DNA of 64,000 nt from CAUYXS01 sp965248495 (GCA_965248495.1 CBDFJL010000003.1:2294001-2358000); one strand, 5' to 3'. Positions 54,624-62,506 are shown, counted from the first letter of the stretch. Translations and numbers: made by a program. The notes: generated by a model from the letters alone, not told the origin.

Positions 54624-56798
54624 TTAGCGGCGCGGACCACGCGAGGGGCCGCGGTCGCGGTCACGCCCGCCCTCTCGACGCTCCCCGCCGCCATTGCGGC
54701 CGGGAGGCGCTGAGTACTGGTCACCTTCGAGCACCGCCCGCCGCGAGAGGTTGACGCGCCCCATGCGGTCGATCTCCGTAACCATCACGGTCAGCTCGTC
54801 GCCCACGCTGACTACCGCCTCGACGGACGGAACGTGGTCTGCCGACAGTTCGCCGATGTGTACCAGGCCATCCTTGCCTGGCAGGATCTCGACGAAGGCG
54901 CCGAAGTTCATGAGGCGGACCACCTTTCCGGTGTAGACCTGCCCCACCTCCACGTCCTTGGTCAGCCCTTCAATGATCGCGATGGCCTTGTCCGCGGCCT
55001 CACCGTCGGCGGAGCCGATGGTCACCGAACCGTCGTCGCCGACATCGATGCTGACGCCGGTCTCCTCGATGATGCCGCGAATGGTCTTGCCGCCTGGGCC
55101 GATAACCGCGCCGATCTTGGCCACCGGGATCATGATGCGGATCATCCGCGGTGCGTAGCGGTTGAGCTCTGCGCGCGGCTGGGCCAGCGTCTCCAGCATG
55201 TGCTTCAAGATGAAGGCGCGGCCCTCGTTGGCCTGGTACAGAGCCTTGCGCATGATCTCCGGCGTGATGCCCGACACCTTGATGTCCATCTGGAGAGCGG
55301 TGATCCCGGCTGGGGTACCGGCGACCTTGAAGTCCATGTCACCCATGAAGTCTTCGACGCCCTGGATGTCCGTGAGCACCGCGTAGTTTCCTGCCTCGTC
55401 CGTCATCAGCCCCATGGCCACACCCGACACCGGCGCCTTGATGGGCACGCCTGCGTCCATCAGCGACATCGTGCTCCCGCACACCGACCCCATCGAGGTG
55501 CTGCCGTTGGAGCCAAGCGCCTCCGATACGAGCCTCAGCGCGTAGGGGAACTCCGCCTCGTCCGGGATCACGGCCTCCAGCGCCCGTTCGGCGAGCGCAC
55601 CGTGACCGATCTCACGCCGGCCCGTGCCAATGCGCCGCACTTCGCCCACGGAGTAGGGCGGGAAGTTGTAATGGTGCATGTAGCGCTTGCGGTCTCCTGG
55701 GGTCAGGCTGTCCAGCCTCTGCTCCATGCTCATGGAGCCAAGGGTCGCAAGCGTCAATATCTGCGTCTCACCCCGTTGGAACAGCGCCGAGCCATGCGTG
55801 CGAGGGATGAGTCCGACCGCACTGGAAAGCGGCCGGACCTCCTCGAGTCCGCGGCCGTCCGGGCGCTTGCCTTCGGTGAGCACCTTCGACCGCACCGTCT
55901 TCTTGACCACGTCGTCGTAGGTCTTGGCGATGCGCTTCGCATCGAAGTCACCTGCCAGGGCGGCGGTGACCTCCTCTTCGACGGCCTTCATGCCGGCGGA
56001 GCGTTCGCCCCTACCCTCGCCACGGTCGATGACGGCTTCGAGCTTCGCCTTGGCCAGCTCGGTAACCCTGGCCTCGAGCCCATCGTCCGGCTGTGGGGTC
56101 GGAACCGCCACGACCTGCTTGGGCTTGCCCATCTCGGCGACGAGCCGGTCCTGCAGCTCGATGAGCCGAACGTTGTTCTCCTGGCCCATGGCCAGGGCCT
56201 CGAGGACCACGTCCTCACTGACCTCTTTGGCGCCCGCCTCCACCATGATCATGGCATCGCGGCTCCCGGACACCGTAAGGTCGAGGTCGCCGCGCGCCAG
56301 GTCCGAGTACGTCGGGTTGATGACGAGTTTGCCGTCGACACGGCCCATGCGCGTGCCGGCGATGGGGCCGTCGAACGGGATCTGGGACATCGAAAGCGCC
56401 GCGGAGGCGCCAATGATGGCCAGAATGTCCGGCTGGTTCTCCATGTCGGCGGACAGGACGGTGGCGATGACCTGCATCTCGTTGCGCACGCTCTTGGAGA
56501 AGCGGGGCCGAATGGTGCGGTCGGTGATTCGCGCGGCCAGGACCGCGTCAGTCGTCGGCCGCCCCTCGCGCCGGAAGAAGGAACCGGGGATGCGCCCCGC
56601 CGCGTACAGCCGTTCCTCGAAGTCGACGGTCAGCGGTAGGAAGTCGACGCCTTCGCGCACAGCGCCTACGACCGCGGTTACGAGCACCACGGTCTCACCG
56701 TAGGTCACGACCACCGCGCCACTCGCCTGCTGTGCAAATAGGCCAGCCTCGATCGTCAGCGTTCGGCCGGCTACCTCGAGCTCATACTTTTTCTGCAT
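54624..56798 (-). CDS. pnp: Polyribonucleotide nucleotidyltransferase (PNPase)
   Basis: The phosphorolytic 3'-5' exoribonuclease is trimeric and central to mRNA decay. The 724-residue product has two RNase PH domains (about 1-230 and 315-545, the second with FPPYSVGEVRRIGTGRREIGHGALAERAL and SNGSTSMGSVCGSTMSLMDAGVP), a KH domain (KIGAVIGPGGKTIRGIIEETG) and an S1 domain (GKVVRLMNFGAFVEILPGKDGLVHIGEL). The C-terminal tail is Arg/Gly-rich (GGGERREGGRDRDRGPSRGP), a probable RNA-binding tail. It is downstream of rpsO, as in many bacteria, with a hairpin in its leader. Confidence 0.97.
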   Translation of the reverse strand: MQKKYELEVAGRTLTIEAGLFAQQASGAVVVTYGETVVLVTAVVGAVREGVDFLPLTVDFEERLYAAGRIPGSFFRREGRPTTDAVLAARITDRTIRPRFSKSVRNEMQVIATVLSADMENQPDILAIIGASAALSMSQIPFDGPIAGTRMGRVDGKLVINPTYSDLARGDLDLTVSGSRDAMIMVEAGAKEVSEDVVLEALAMGQENNVRLIELQDRLVAEMGKPKQVVAVPTPQPDDGLEARVTELAKAKLEAVIDRGEGRGERSAGMKAVEEEVTAALAGDFDAKRIAKTYDDVVKKTVRSKVLTEGKRPDGRGLEEVRPLSSAVGLIPRTHGSALFQRGETQILTLATLGSMSMEQRLDSLTPGDRKRYMHHYNFPPYSVGEVRRIGTGRREIGHGALAERALEAVIPDEAEFPYALRLVSEALGSNGSTSMGSVCGSTMSLMDAGVPIKAPVSGVAMGLMTDEAGNYAVLTDIQGVEDFMGDMDFKVAGTPAGITALQMDIKVSGITPEIMRKALYQANEGRAFILKHMLETLAQPRAELNRYAPRMIRIMIPVAKIGAVIGPGGKTIRGIIEETGVSIDVGDDGSVTIGSADGEAADKAIAIIEGLTKDVEVGQVYTGKVVRLMNFGAFVEILPGKDGLVHIGELSADHVPSVEAVVSVGDELTVMVTEIDRMGRVNLSRRAVLEGDQYSAPPGRNGGGERREGGRDRDRGPSRGPRR

Positions 56799-56809
56799 GG
56801 AAGGGAATA

Positions 56810-56836
56810 CTCCTCATCTGTGTTTCAGAAGAGGAG
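56810..56836 (-). promoter_or_regulatory. Stem-loop in the pnp leader
   Basis: On the minus strand CTCCTC-T-TCTG-AAACA-CAGA-T-GAGGAG forms a 10 bp stem with one T-T mismatch and a 5 nt loop, 11 nt before the pnp ATG. The 3' arm GAGGAG is the only Shine-Dalgarno-like sequence, so the hairpin could mask translation or be a processing site in PNPase autoregulation. Confidence 0.55.
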
Positions 56837-56876
56837 AAGGGCGGGAGCCCAGAGCGATGAAGGACCGGGCGCGAGG

Positions 56877-57143
56877 CTAGCGCCGCAGGCCGAGCTTACC
56901 GATGACCTCGCGGTACTTGGCCGTGTTCTCGCGCGCAAGATACCGGAGGAGGCGCCGTCGCTTGCCCACCAACATTAATAGACCACGCCGCGTGGCATGG
57001 TCCTTGTGGTGACGGCGCAGGTGGTCGGTCAACCCTCGAATCCGCTCAGTAAGAATCGCCACTTGGACCTGCGATGACCCAGTGTCGTTCTTCTTCAGCT
57101 GGAAGTCCTTGATCAGCTGTTGCTTGTCTTCGGTACTCAGCAT
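56877..57143 (-). CDS. rpsO: 30S ribosomal protein S15
   Basis: S15 binds 16S rRNA early in 30S assembly. The 88-residue protein is full length: LSTEDKQQLIKDFQLKKNDTGSSQVQVAILTERIRGLTDHLRRHHKDHATRRGLLMLVGKRRRLLRYL. Start is the ATG at 57143; TATAAT at 57199-57204 gives a leader of about 50 nt without an obvious Shine-Dalgarno sequence, which could host S15 autoregulation. pnp follows 78 nt downstream on the same strand. Confidence 0.96.
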   Translation of the reverse strand: MLSTEDKQQLIKDFQLKKNDTGSSQVQVAILTERIRGLTDHLRRHHKDHATRRGLLMLVGKRRRLLRYLARENTAKYREVIGKLGLRR

Positions 57144-57198
57144 ATGGAGCGGTAAGGTTCCGTCTTCTCTACTTCTTGATGTCTTTTGTTCGTGGCGA

Positions 57199-57204
57199 AT
57201 TATA
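57199..57204 (-). promoter_or_regulatory. -10 box of rpsO-pnp (TATAAT)
   Basis: A perfect minus-strand TATAAT 55 nt before the rpsO ATG. The -35 position is not a good match. Confidence 0.45.
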
Positions 57205-57268
57205 CATGGTGCCGCCACCGGTCGGGAAGTGATGTATGGTCGGCCTCCATACAGGAGGAGACAGACCT

Positions 57269-58165
57269 ATGCCAATGTCGATCTGGAACGAGTACATGGG
57301 CGCCGAGATCAAGTTCGTCCAGGGCAAGAAGTTCCGCACGCGCATCGCCGAGGGCGGCAAGCAGCACGCCGACACGCTGATCATGACGCACGGCGGTGGC
57401 GGCCACCTGGAGACCTTCGCGCGGAACGTCGTGCCCCTCAGCCAGCATGTGCATACCATCGGCATCGAGATCCTCTGGCATGGCCTGAGCGACGCGCCGG
57501 AAGTCAGCGACAACCCCGCCGCGCAGGTCGCCGAGCAGATCCTCGACGTCATGGACGCCCTGGGCATCCATAAGGCATGGCTCCACGGTGAGGCCTACAG
57601 CGCCTCAGCCGTCTCCTGGGTAGCACGCTTCCATGCCGACCGGCTCAAGGGCGTGATCTACGAATCGGGCGTCGGCATGAACTTCAAGGAAGGCTCCGTA
57701 GCTCCCGCGGCACCCCCCGTCGGCGGCATCTCCATGCCCGAGCGCACGCTCCAGCTGTTGAAGAATCCGGACTGGGACGGTATCTACGCGCGCCTGCTCA
57801 TGGTGATGCACCGGGACCACCCGGAGCAGGTCACCGACGAGCTCGTCGAAACGCGGCTCGCCCACTACAGCCGGCCGCACACCAACGACGCGCAGACCCG
57901 CTTTTACACCGCACTGGCCAGCGGCGTCGGACGCGGCGACTACGCAAGCGAGGATGAGATGGCGAAGACCAGCGGTATCCCGTCCCTGGTCGTCTGGTGC
58001 GACGGCTCCGCCGGCGCGGGCCCGGACGCCGGCGAGCGCCTCGCGGGCATCATCGGTGCCCAGTTCAAGCTGTTGCCCCAAACCGGGTTCTGGGCCCACT
58101 GGGAGAACCCCGAGGCATTCAACACGGCCGTTGGCCAGTTCGTCACCGGCAAGAAGGTCGCATAG
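57269..58165 (+). CDS. Alpha/beta-hydrolase-fold protein without the serine nucleophile
   Basis: The 298-residue alpha/beta-hydrolase-fold protein has TLIMTHGGGGHLETFARNV (oxyanion loop), IGIEILWHGLSDAP, and a C-terminal TGFWAHWENPEAFNTAVGQFV that places His as in meta-cleavage product hydrolases. The nucleophile elbow reads WLHGEAYSASAVSW: the G-x-S-x-G serine is Ala, so the classical triad is broken. It may be a lyase-like or non-hydrolytic member, or use another residue. The ATG at 57269 follows AGGAGGAG. Confidence 0.8.
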   Translation: MPMSIWNEYMGAEIKFVQGKKFRTRIAEGGKQHADTLIMTHGGGGHLETFARNVVPLSQHVHTIGIEILWHGLSDAPEVSDNPAAQVAEQILDVMDALGIHKAWLHGEAYSASAVSWVARFHADRLKGVIYESGVGMNFKEGSVAPAAPPVGGISMPERTLQLLKNPDWDGIYARLLMVMHRDHPEQVTDELVETRLAHYSRPHTNDAQTRFYTALASGVGRGDYASEDEMAKTSGIPSLVVWCDGSAGAGPDAGERLAGIIGAQFKLLPQTGFWAHWENPEAFNTAVGQFVTGKKVA

Positions 58166-58182
58166 GCTCCCACGCGTCATCC

Positions 58183-58345
58183 TGAGACTGGCGCCCCGTC
58201 GCGTCACCCTGAGCGCACCCCCCCATGTCATCCTGAGCGCAGCGAAGGATCTGGTGAACCAGAAGCGCATGGAGCACTAACAGATTCTTCGCGGAGCCTG
58301 TCCTGAGTCCGCCGAAGGGAGGGGGGTAGGCGGATGGTCGAAAGG
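58183..58345. repeat. Joined family A and family B repeats
   Basis: Family A arm GTCATCCTGAGCGCAGCGAA (58227-58246) continues GGATCTGG, then a truncated right arm CAGATTCTTCGC (58281-58292) runs straight into family B GGAGCCTGTCCTGAGTCCGC and the terminal GCGGATGGTCGAAAGGG. Shorter CCTGAG fragments precede at 58180-58220. The 58166-58410 gap has no gene. Confidence 0.65.
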
Positions 58346-58410
58346 GTTGGCGTAATATCAGGACCTGACGAGTCTGGATCCGGGCTAACCGGAGCGCCAA
58401 CGAGGTAAAC

Positions 58411-59283
58411 ATGGCCAACCACGTCAACCTGACTGGCCAGGTCGCCCTGGTGACCGGCGGCAGTCGCGGGCTGGGACGCGCTTTCGCGCGCGGCCTGGCG
58501 GCGAGCGGCGCCTCGGTTGCCGTCACCGGCCAGTCCAGCGACATGCTGGAGGAGACGGTGCGCCTTATCGAGTCCGCCCCTTCTCCCGCCTTAGGCGGTC
58601 TCAGGGCAGGCGCTGCGACCGCCATCGCCATCGTCGCCGACGTGACCGACCCGGCCGTGGCCCAGAGCACGCTCGCCACCGTCGAGGGCGTCTTCGGGCC
58701 CGTGGACCTGCTGGTCAACAACGCCGGCATCATCGGCCCCCTCGTGCCCACGGTCGACACTGACCCAGATCTCTGGTGGCGCACCATGGAGGTCAACGTG
58801 CGCGGTCCCTACCTCTACACCCGCGCGGTGTTGCCAGGCATGATTGGCAGAGGCGCGGGCCGCATCATCAGCGTCTCGTCCGCAGCGGGCGCCTTGCGGA
58901 TCGCGAACGCTGGCGCCTACAGCGCGTCGAAGGCGGCGCTGAGCCACTGGACCAACGGGCTCAGCGCTGAGCTCGCTGGGACGGGCGTCGCCGTGTTGGC
59001 CTACTCGCCGGGCCTCGTGCGCACCGACATGACGGAGTACACCGCGACCTCGCCGGACGTCCACCCGGACCTGCGCGCCAATTTCACAGCATCGTTCGCC
59101 GAAGGGCGCGACACGCCCATCGAAGAGGCCGTCGATCGCTTCCTGTTCCTCGCCTCGGGAGCAGCCGACCGGCTGACGGGACGACACATCAGCGTGGGCG
59201 ACGACATGGACCATCTGGCCCGCGCCGAGGATATCGAGCGCGACGACCTCTACGTCCTGCGCCTGCGCCGGCCCTCCAAGTAG
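58411..59283 (+). CDS. Short-chain dehydrogenase/reductase
   Basis: The 290-residue classical SDR has LVTGGSRGLGRAFARGLAASG (cofactor loop), ADVTDPAV, LLVNNAGIIGP, IISVSSAAG (catalytic Ser), and AYSASKAAL (Tyr-x3-Lys). Between helix alpha-C and ADVTD is an insertion reading APSPALGGLRAG whose DNA (about 58578-58612) matches the family B repeat in reverse orientation, so a repeat appears to have been absorbed into the coding sequence. Substrate unknown; the downstream Asp-rich tail is ordinary. Confidence 0.9.
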   Translation: MANHVNLTGQVALVTGGSRGLGRAFARGLAASGASVAVTGQSSDMLEETVRLIESAPSPALGGLRAGAATAIAIVADVTDPAVAQSTLATVEGVFGPVDLLVNNAGIIGPLVPTVDTDPDLWWRTMEVNVRGPYLYTRAVLPGMIGRGAGRIISVSSAAGALRIANAGAYSASKAALSHWTNGLSAELAGTGVAVLAYSPGLVRTDMTEYTATSPDVHPDLRANFTASFAEGRDTPIEEAVDRFLFLASGAADRLTGRHISVGDDMDHLARAEDIERDDLYVLRLRRPSK

Positions 59284-59286
59284 CGC

Positions 59287-59317
59287 AAAAGGGCAAGGGC
59301 CTTGCGGCCCTCGCCCC
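59287..59317 (-). terminator. Intrinsic terminator after glnB (probably bidirectional)
   Basis: On the minus strand GGGGCGAGGGCC-GCAA-GGCCCTTGCCC is followed by TTTT. It lies 30 nt after the glnB stop and right after the convergent SDR gene. Confidence 0.65.
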
Positions 59318-59346
59318 GATTCGCTCCAACTCCGGCGAGTCGCCTG

Positions 59347-59697
59347 CTACAACGCACCCTCGCCGCGGTCGCCCGTGCTCACGCGGATGGCCTCGGTGAC
59401 CGGAGAGATGAAAATCTTGCCGTCGCCGATCTCGCCTCCGTCGCCGGTGCGGGCGTTGGCGATGATGACGTCGACCACGCCCTGCGTGTCGACGTCCTTG
59501 CAAACGACCTCCACCTTCACCTTGGGCAGCATGTCCATGAGCACGGGCGGACCGCCGCGCGCCTGCACCATGACGCCCTTCTGGACGCCGCGCCCCGTGA
59601 CCGGCGTGGAGTTGAGCCCCACGTAGCCGGCGTCGGCGAGCGCATTCTTCACCGCATCGAGCCGCTCGGGCCGGATGATGGCCTCTACCTTATTCAT
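59347..59697 (-). CDS. glnB: Nitrogen regulatory protein PII, lacking the T-loop tyrosine
   Basis: The trimeric PII signalling protein senses 2-oxoglutarate and ATP/ADP and, next to amt, normally plugs the ammonium channel. The 116-residue product has MNKVEAIIRPERLDAVKNAL, VTGRGVQKG, LPKVKVEVVCKD and the C-terminal GDGKIFISPVTEAIRVSTGDRG. The T-loop reads VMVQARGGPPVLMDM: the residue equivalent to the uridylylated Tyr51 is Pro, so classical GlnD-type modification is excluded. It begins 30 nt after the amt stop. Confidence 0.94.
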   Translation of the reverse strand: MNKVEAIIRPERLDAVKNALADAGYVGLNSTPVTGRGVQKGVMVQARGGPPVLMDMLPKVKVEVVCKDVDTQGVVDVIIANARTGDGGEIGDGKIFISPVTEAIRVSTGDRGEGAL

Positions 59698-59727
59698 GAT
59701 TTCCTCCTGGGTGCGTACACCGGCGCG

Positions 59728-60963
59728 CTAGCCGCGCTCAGCGTACGCCTCCTCGCCGTGCTGCGTCATGTCGAGGCCAACCTCTTCATCTTCTTCTGAA
59801 ACCCGCACGCCGATGGTGTACTTGATACCCAGCAGAATCGCGGATGTCAGGACGAACGACCACCCGATGGTCGCGCCGACGGCTATCAACTGGTTGCCCA
59901 GTTGCTCCATGACGCTGACTTCATTGGCGAAGCCCGGGATGGTCACGCCGATGCCGACCAGCAGGCCGGTGAGGATGGCGCCGACCATGCCCCCAACGCC
60001 ATGGACGCCGAAGACCGCCAGCGAGTCGTCCACCCTGACCTTGGCCACGACCTGCACGGCGCCGTAGCAGAGGACGCCCGCCGCGAAGCCGATGAGGAGC
60101 GACGGCATCGGGCCGACGAAACCGGCCGCCGGCGTGATGGCCACGAGCCCAGCGACAGCGCCGGACGCCCCGCCAACCACCGTCGGCTTGCCATGGTGCA
60201 GCCACTCGGCCGCAAGCCACGCCAAGACCGCCATGGCCGTCGCCGTGTTGGTCACCACGAAGGCGCTGACGGCCGACTCGTCCGCTGCCAGCGCACTACC
60301 CGCGTTGAACCCGAACCATCCGAACCACAGCAGGCCCGCGCCGAGGACCACGAACGGCACGTTGTGCGGAAGCATGGGCGCGGTCCCGTAACCGACGCGC
60401 TTCCCAAAGATCAGCCAGGCCGCGGCCAGCGCCGCGATACCCGCGTTGATGTGGACCACCGTGCCGCCGGCGTAGTCCAACGCGCCCAGGTCGCCCAGCC
60501 AGCCGCCGCCCCAGACCCAGTGGGCCACCGGGGCGTACACGATCGTGACCCAAAGCACCACGAACACGATGTACGCGCTGAACTTGATGCGCTCGGCAAA
60601 GGCCCCGAGGATCAAGGCCGGAGTGATGATGGCGAACATGGCCTGGAAGATCATGAACGCCTGGTGTGGAATTGTGTCGGAGTACACGCCGTCCACCGCG
60701 GCGGGCACGTTATTCAACCCGATGAAGTTGAGGTCGCCGACGATCTTGTTCAGCGTGTCGTTCTCGGCGGTAGAGAACGCGAGGCTATAGCCCCACAGAA
60801 CCCAGACAACGCCGACCAGGCCGATAGTCACGAAGGCCTGCATCAAGGTGGCTCCAGCGTTCTTACGCCGGACCATTCCCGCATAGAAAAAGGCGAGACC
60901 CGGCGTCATCAGCAGCACCAGCGCCGACGACGCGAGGATCCACGCGGTATCGCCCGTGTCCAT
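59728..60963 (-). CDS. amt: Ammonium transporter
   Basis: The 411-residue Amt/Rh/Mep channel has 11 hydrophobic helices, starting MDTGDTAWILASSALVLLMTPGLAFFYAGMVRRKN. Conserved segments include YAPVAHWVWGGGWLGDLGALDYAGGTVVHINAG (His of the pore and Asp), WFGWFGFNAGSALAA and FGVHGVGGMVGAILTG (pore His). The C-terminal tail (VRVSEEDEEVGLDMTQHGEEAY) carries the regulatory region touched by PII. GGGAGGA precedes the ATG. It forms an operon with glnB, under a GlnR-like operator at 61033-61059. Confidence 0.96.
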   Translation of the reverse strand: MDTGDTAWILASSALVLLMTPGLAFFYAGMVRRKNAGATLMQAFVTIGLVGVVWVLWGYSLAFSTAENDTLNKIVGDLNFIGLNNVPAAVDGVYSDTIPHQAFMIFQAMFAIITPALILGAFAERIKFSAYIVFVVLWVTIVYAPVAHWVWGGGWLGDLGALDYAGGTVVHINAGIAALAAAWLIFGKRVGYGTAPMLPHNVPFVVLGAGLLWFGWFGFNAGSALAADESAVSAFVVTNTATAMAVLAWLAAEWLHHGKPTVVGGASGAVAGLVAITPAAGFVGPMPSLLIGFAAGVLCYGAVQVVAKVRVDDSLAVFGVHGVGGMVGAILTGLLVGIGVTIPGFANEVSVMEQLGNQLIAVGATIGWSFVLTSAILLGIKYTIGVRVSEEDEEVGLDMTQHGEEAYAERG

Positions 60964-61032
60964 CGCACATCCTCCCAGTGGATTGGCGGCCGAAACCGCG
61001 ACGCCATGTTCAGGCCCAGCTCTTGCGAAGGT

Positions 61033-61059
61033 GTTACCTCCACGTTACGAATGTGTTAC
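61033..61059 (-). promoter_or_regulatory. GlnR-like operator: three GTAAC boxes at 11 bp period
   Basis: On the amt coding strand GTAAC occurs at 61059-61055, 61048-61044 and 61037-61033, each separated by exactly 6 bp. GlnR, the OmpR-family nitrogen regulator of Actinobacteria, uses gTnAC-n6-GaAAC sites with this period upstream of amt-glnK. It lies 70-96 bp before the amt ATG, within the divergent region to the gene at 61093. Confidence 0.65.
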
Positions 61060-61092
61060 AAGCGTTGGCGAATCAGCCCGGTGGGAGAGCGC

Positions 61093-61467
61093 TTGCCACA
61101 AGATAGCGACCTAAGTCCACGCCGCCGCGCGCTCTTCGACCTACTGCGGGACGCGCGAAAGGCCGGGCTGGAGCACGTTCCGCGAAGCCTGCGGCGCGAC
61201 TACGAACGCAATGTCTTCCCCGACCACGTGCTTGAGGGCGCCACGCTGTTCCTCATGCGCGGCCACGAGAACGTGCCCGAGTGGAAGGACGCGCCCCCAG
61301 ACCCCTGGCGGGCAAACGAGTACGTCGCCGGGTTCCTCCGCGGCATGCTGCAGCTCCATGGCTTCGACCAGCGGGTACGCGACGAGGCCGGCGACCCCGA
61401 GCTCATCGCCGAGGCCATGGCCGGGCGCGTCGCAATCGTCGCCTTCTGGATGCCACGGCAAAACTGA
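61093..61467 (+). CDS. Hypothetical protein, small and Arg/Trp-rich
   Basis: I do not recognise this 124-residue protein. It is soluble, with alternating charged helices (SPRRRALFDLLRDARKAGLEHVPRSLRRDYE) and conserved-looking aromatic positions (WKDAPPDPWRANEYVAGFLRGMLQLHGF). It starts at TTG 61093 with GGGAG 9 nt upstream (GTG 61081 is the alternative). It is divergent from amt and shares the GTAAC-box region, so nitrogen control is possible. The AEC gene follows 61 nt downstream. Confidence 0.6.
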   Translation: MPQDSDLSPRRRALFDLLRDARKAGLEHVPRSLRRDYERNVFPDHVLEGATLFLMRGHENVPEWKDAPPDPWRANEYVAGFLRGMLQLHGFDQRVRDEAGDPELIAEAMAGRVAIVAFWMPRQN

Positions 61468-61507
61468 CCGGCGCAAAGCGGCTGACCTGCTCCAGGGGGG
61501 TGCCTGG

Positions 61508-61513
61508 TACACT
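61508..61513 (+). promoter_or_regulatory. Extended -10 box of the AEC transporter gene (TGGTACACT)
   Basis: TACACT with an upstream TG (TG-G-TACACT) ends 15 nt before the ATG at 61529, another short-leader promoter without a Shine-Dalgarno sequence. Confidence 0.4.
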
Positions 61514-61528
61514 CTGCCGCGCTCTCGC

Positions 61529-62440
61529 ATGCTCGACGTCTTCCTTACTGTCATCCTCCCCGTCTTCCTCGTCGCGGGGGCTGGCGCAGCGCTTCAGCGC
61601 TGGCGCGGCCTCACCGTCGGCACGCTCAGCCCGGTCACGGTCTACATCCTGTCCCCCGCCCTCGTCTTCCGGCTGATCCTCACCGCGGACCTGCCCGCCG
61701 GCACGTCGGCGAAGCTCGTCGCGGCTGGCCTGCTCACGACGGCCGCGGTCATCATCGTCGCCTTCGGCATTAGCATCGCGATGAAGCAGGACAGGACCAT
61801 GCGCTCGGGCTTTCTGCTGGCGACGTCCTTCCCGAACGTCGGCAACATGGGGCTCCCCGTCTCGTTGCTGGCCTTCGGAGAGGCTGGGCTCGCTGCCGGG
61901 GTGGTGCTGTTCGTAACCCAGGCCACCATCGCGTGGCCCCTGGGAATCTTCATCGCGGCGCGATCGCAAACGCACGGCCTGGGCCCGCTCGTCGAGGCCC
62001 TGAAGCTGCCGACCATCTACGCCGTGGCAATCGCTGCCCTCGTCAAGGCCTTCGGCTGGAGCCTGCCCGCCAGCATCGAATTACCGGTCGAGATGCTCGC
62101 GGCTGCCGCCATCCCCGCCATGCTCGTCGTGCTCGGCTTCCAGCTGGCGCAGGGTATCGAGAGGGAGCGCTGGCGCGCGTTGGCGACGGCCCTCGCCGTG
62201 CGCCTGGCCCTCGCCGCGCCCATGGCATACGGAATCACGCTTGCCCTCGGCATCGATGGCGTCGCCCAGCGCACCACCATCATCATGGCCGCCATGCCTG
62301 CCGCCGTGTTCCCGACCCTGCTCGCCACCACCTACAACGCAGAGCCTCGATTCGTCAGCAGCTCGGTCATCCTCAGCACCCTCGCGAGCCTCGGCACCCT
62401 CACCATCCTCATCGACGTGCTCGACCGCTGGCTCGCCTAG
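61529..62440 (+). CDS. AEC family (auxin efflux carrier-like) transporter
   Basis: The 303-residue membrane protein has about ten hydrophobic helices in the two-half AEC pattern. Conserved: VFLVAGAGAALQRW, YILSPALVFRLIL, LATSFPNVGNMGLPVSLLAFGE (half-1 signature N-x-G-N-x-G-x-P) and LPVEMLAAAAIPAMLVVLGFQLAQG (half 2). Bacterial members export or import malonate/malate-type organic acids or amino-acid derivatives; the substrate here is unknown. A terminator follows at 62470. Confidence 0.88.
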   Translation: MLDVFLTVILPVFLVAGAGAALQRWRGLTVGTLSPVTVYILSPALVFRLILTADLPAGTSAKLVAAGLLTTAAVIIVAFGISIAMKQDRTMRSGFLLATSFPNVGNMGLPVSLLAFGEAGLAAGVVLFVTQATIAWPLGIFIAARSQTHGLGPLVEALKLPTIYAVAIAALVKAFGWSLPASIELPVEMLAAAAIPAMLVVLGFQLAQGIERERWRALATALAVRLALAAPMAYGITLALGIDGVAQRTTIIMAAMPAAVFPTLLATTYNAEPRFVSSSVILSTLASLGTLTILIDVLDRWLA

Positions 62441-62469
62441 CCAGCGCCGGAACGTGTCGGACGAACGAA

Positions 62470-62495
62470 GGGCTCCCGCGAGGGGAGCCCTTTTT
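62470..62495 (+). terminator. Intrinsic terminator of the AEC gene
   Basis: GGGCTCCC-GCGA-GGGGAGCCC followed by TTTTT, about 30 nt after the AEC stop. It is the clearest rho-independent terminator in the window. Confidence 0.85.
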
Positions 62496-62506
62496 GACGG
62501 TCTTGC

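Noticed and set aside
54834..56639. About 600-codon frame opposite pnp
   Set aside because: Composition is His/Gly/Arg/Asp-rich noise complementary to PNPase codons; no domain and no start signal.
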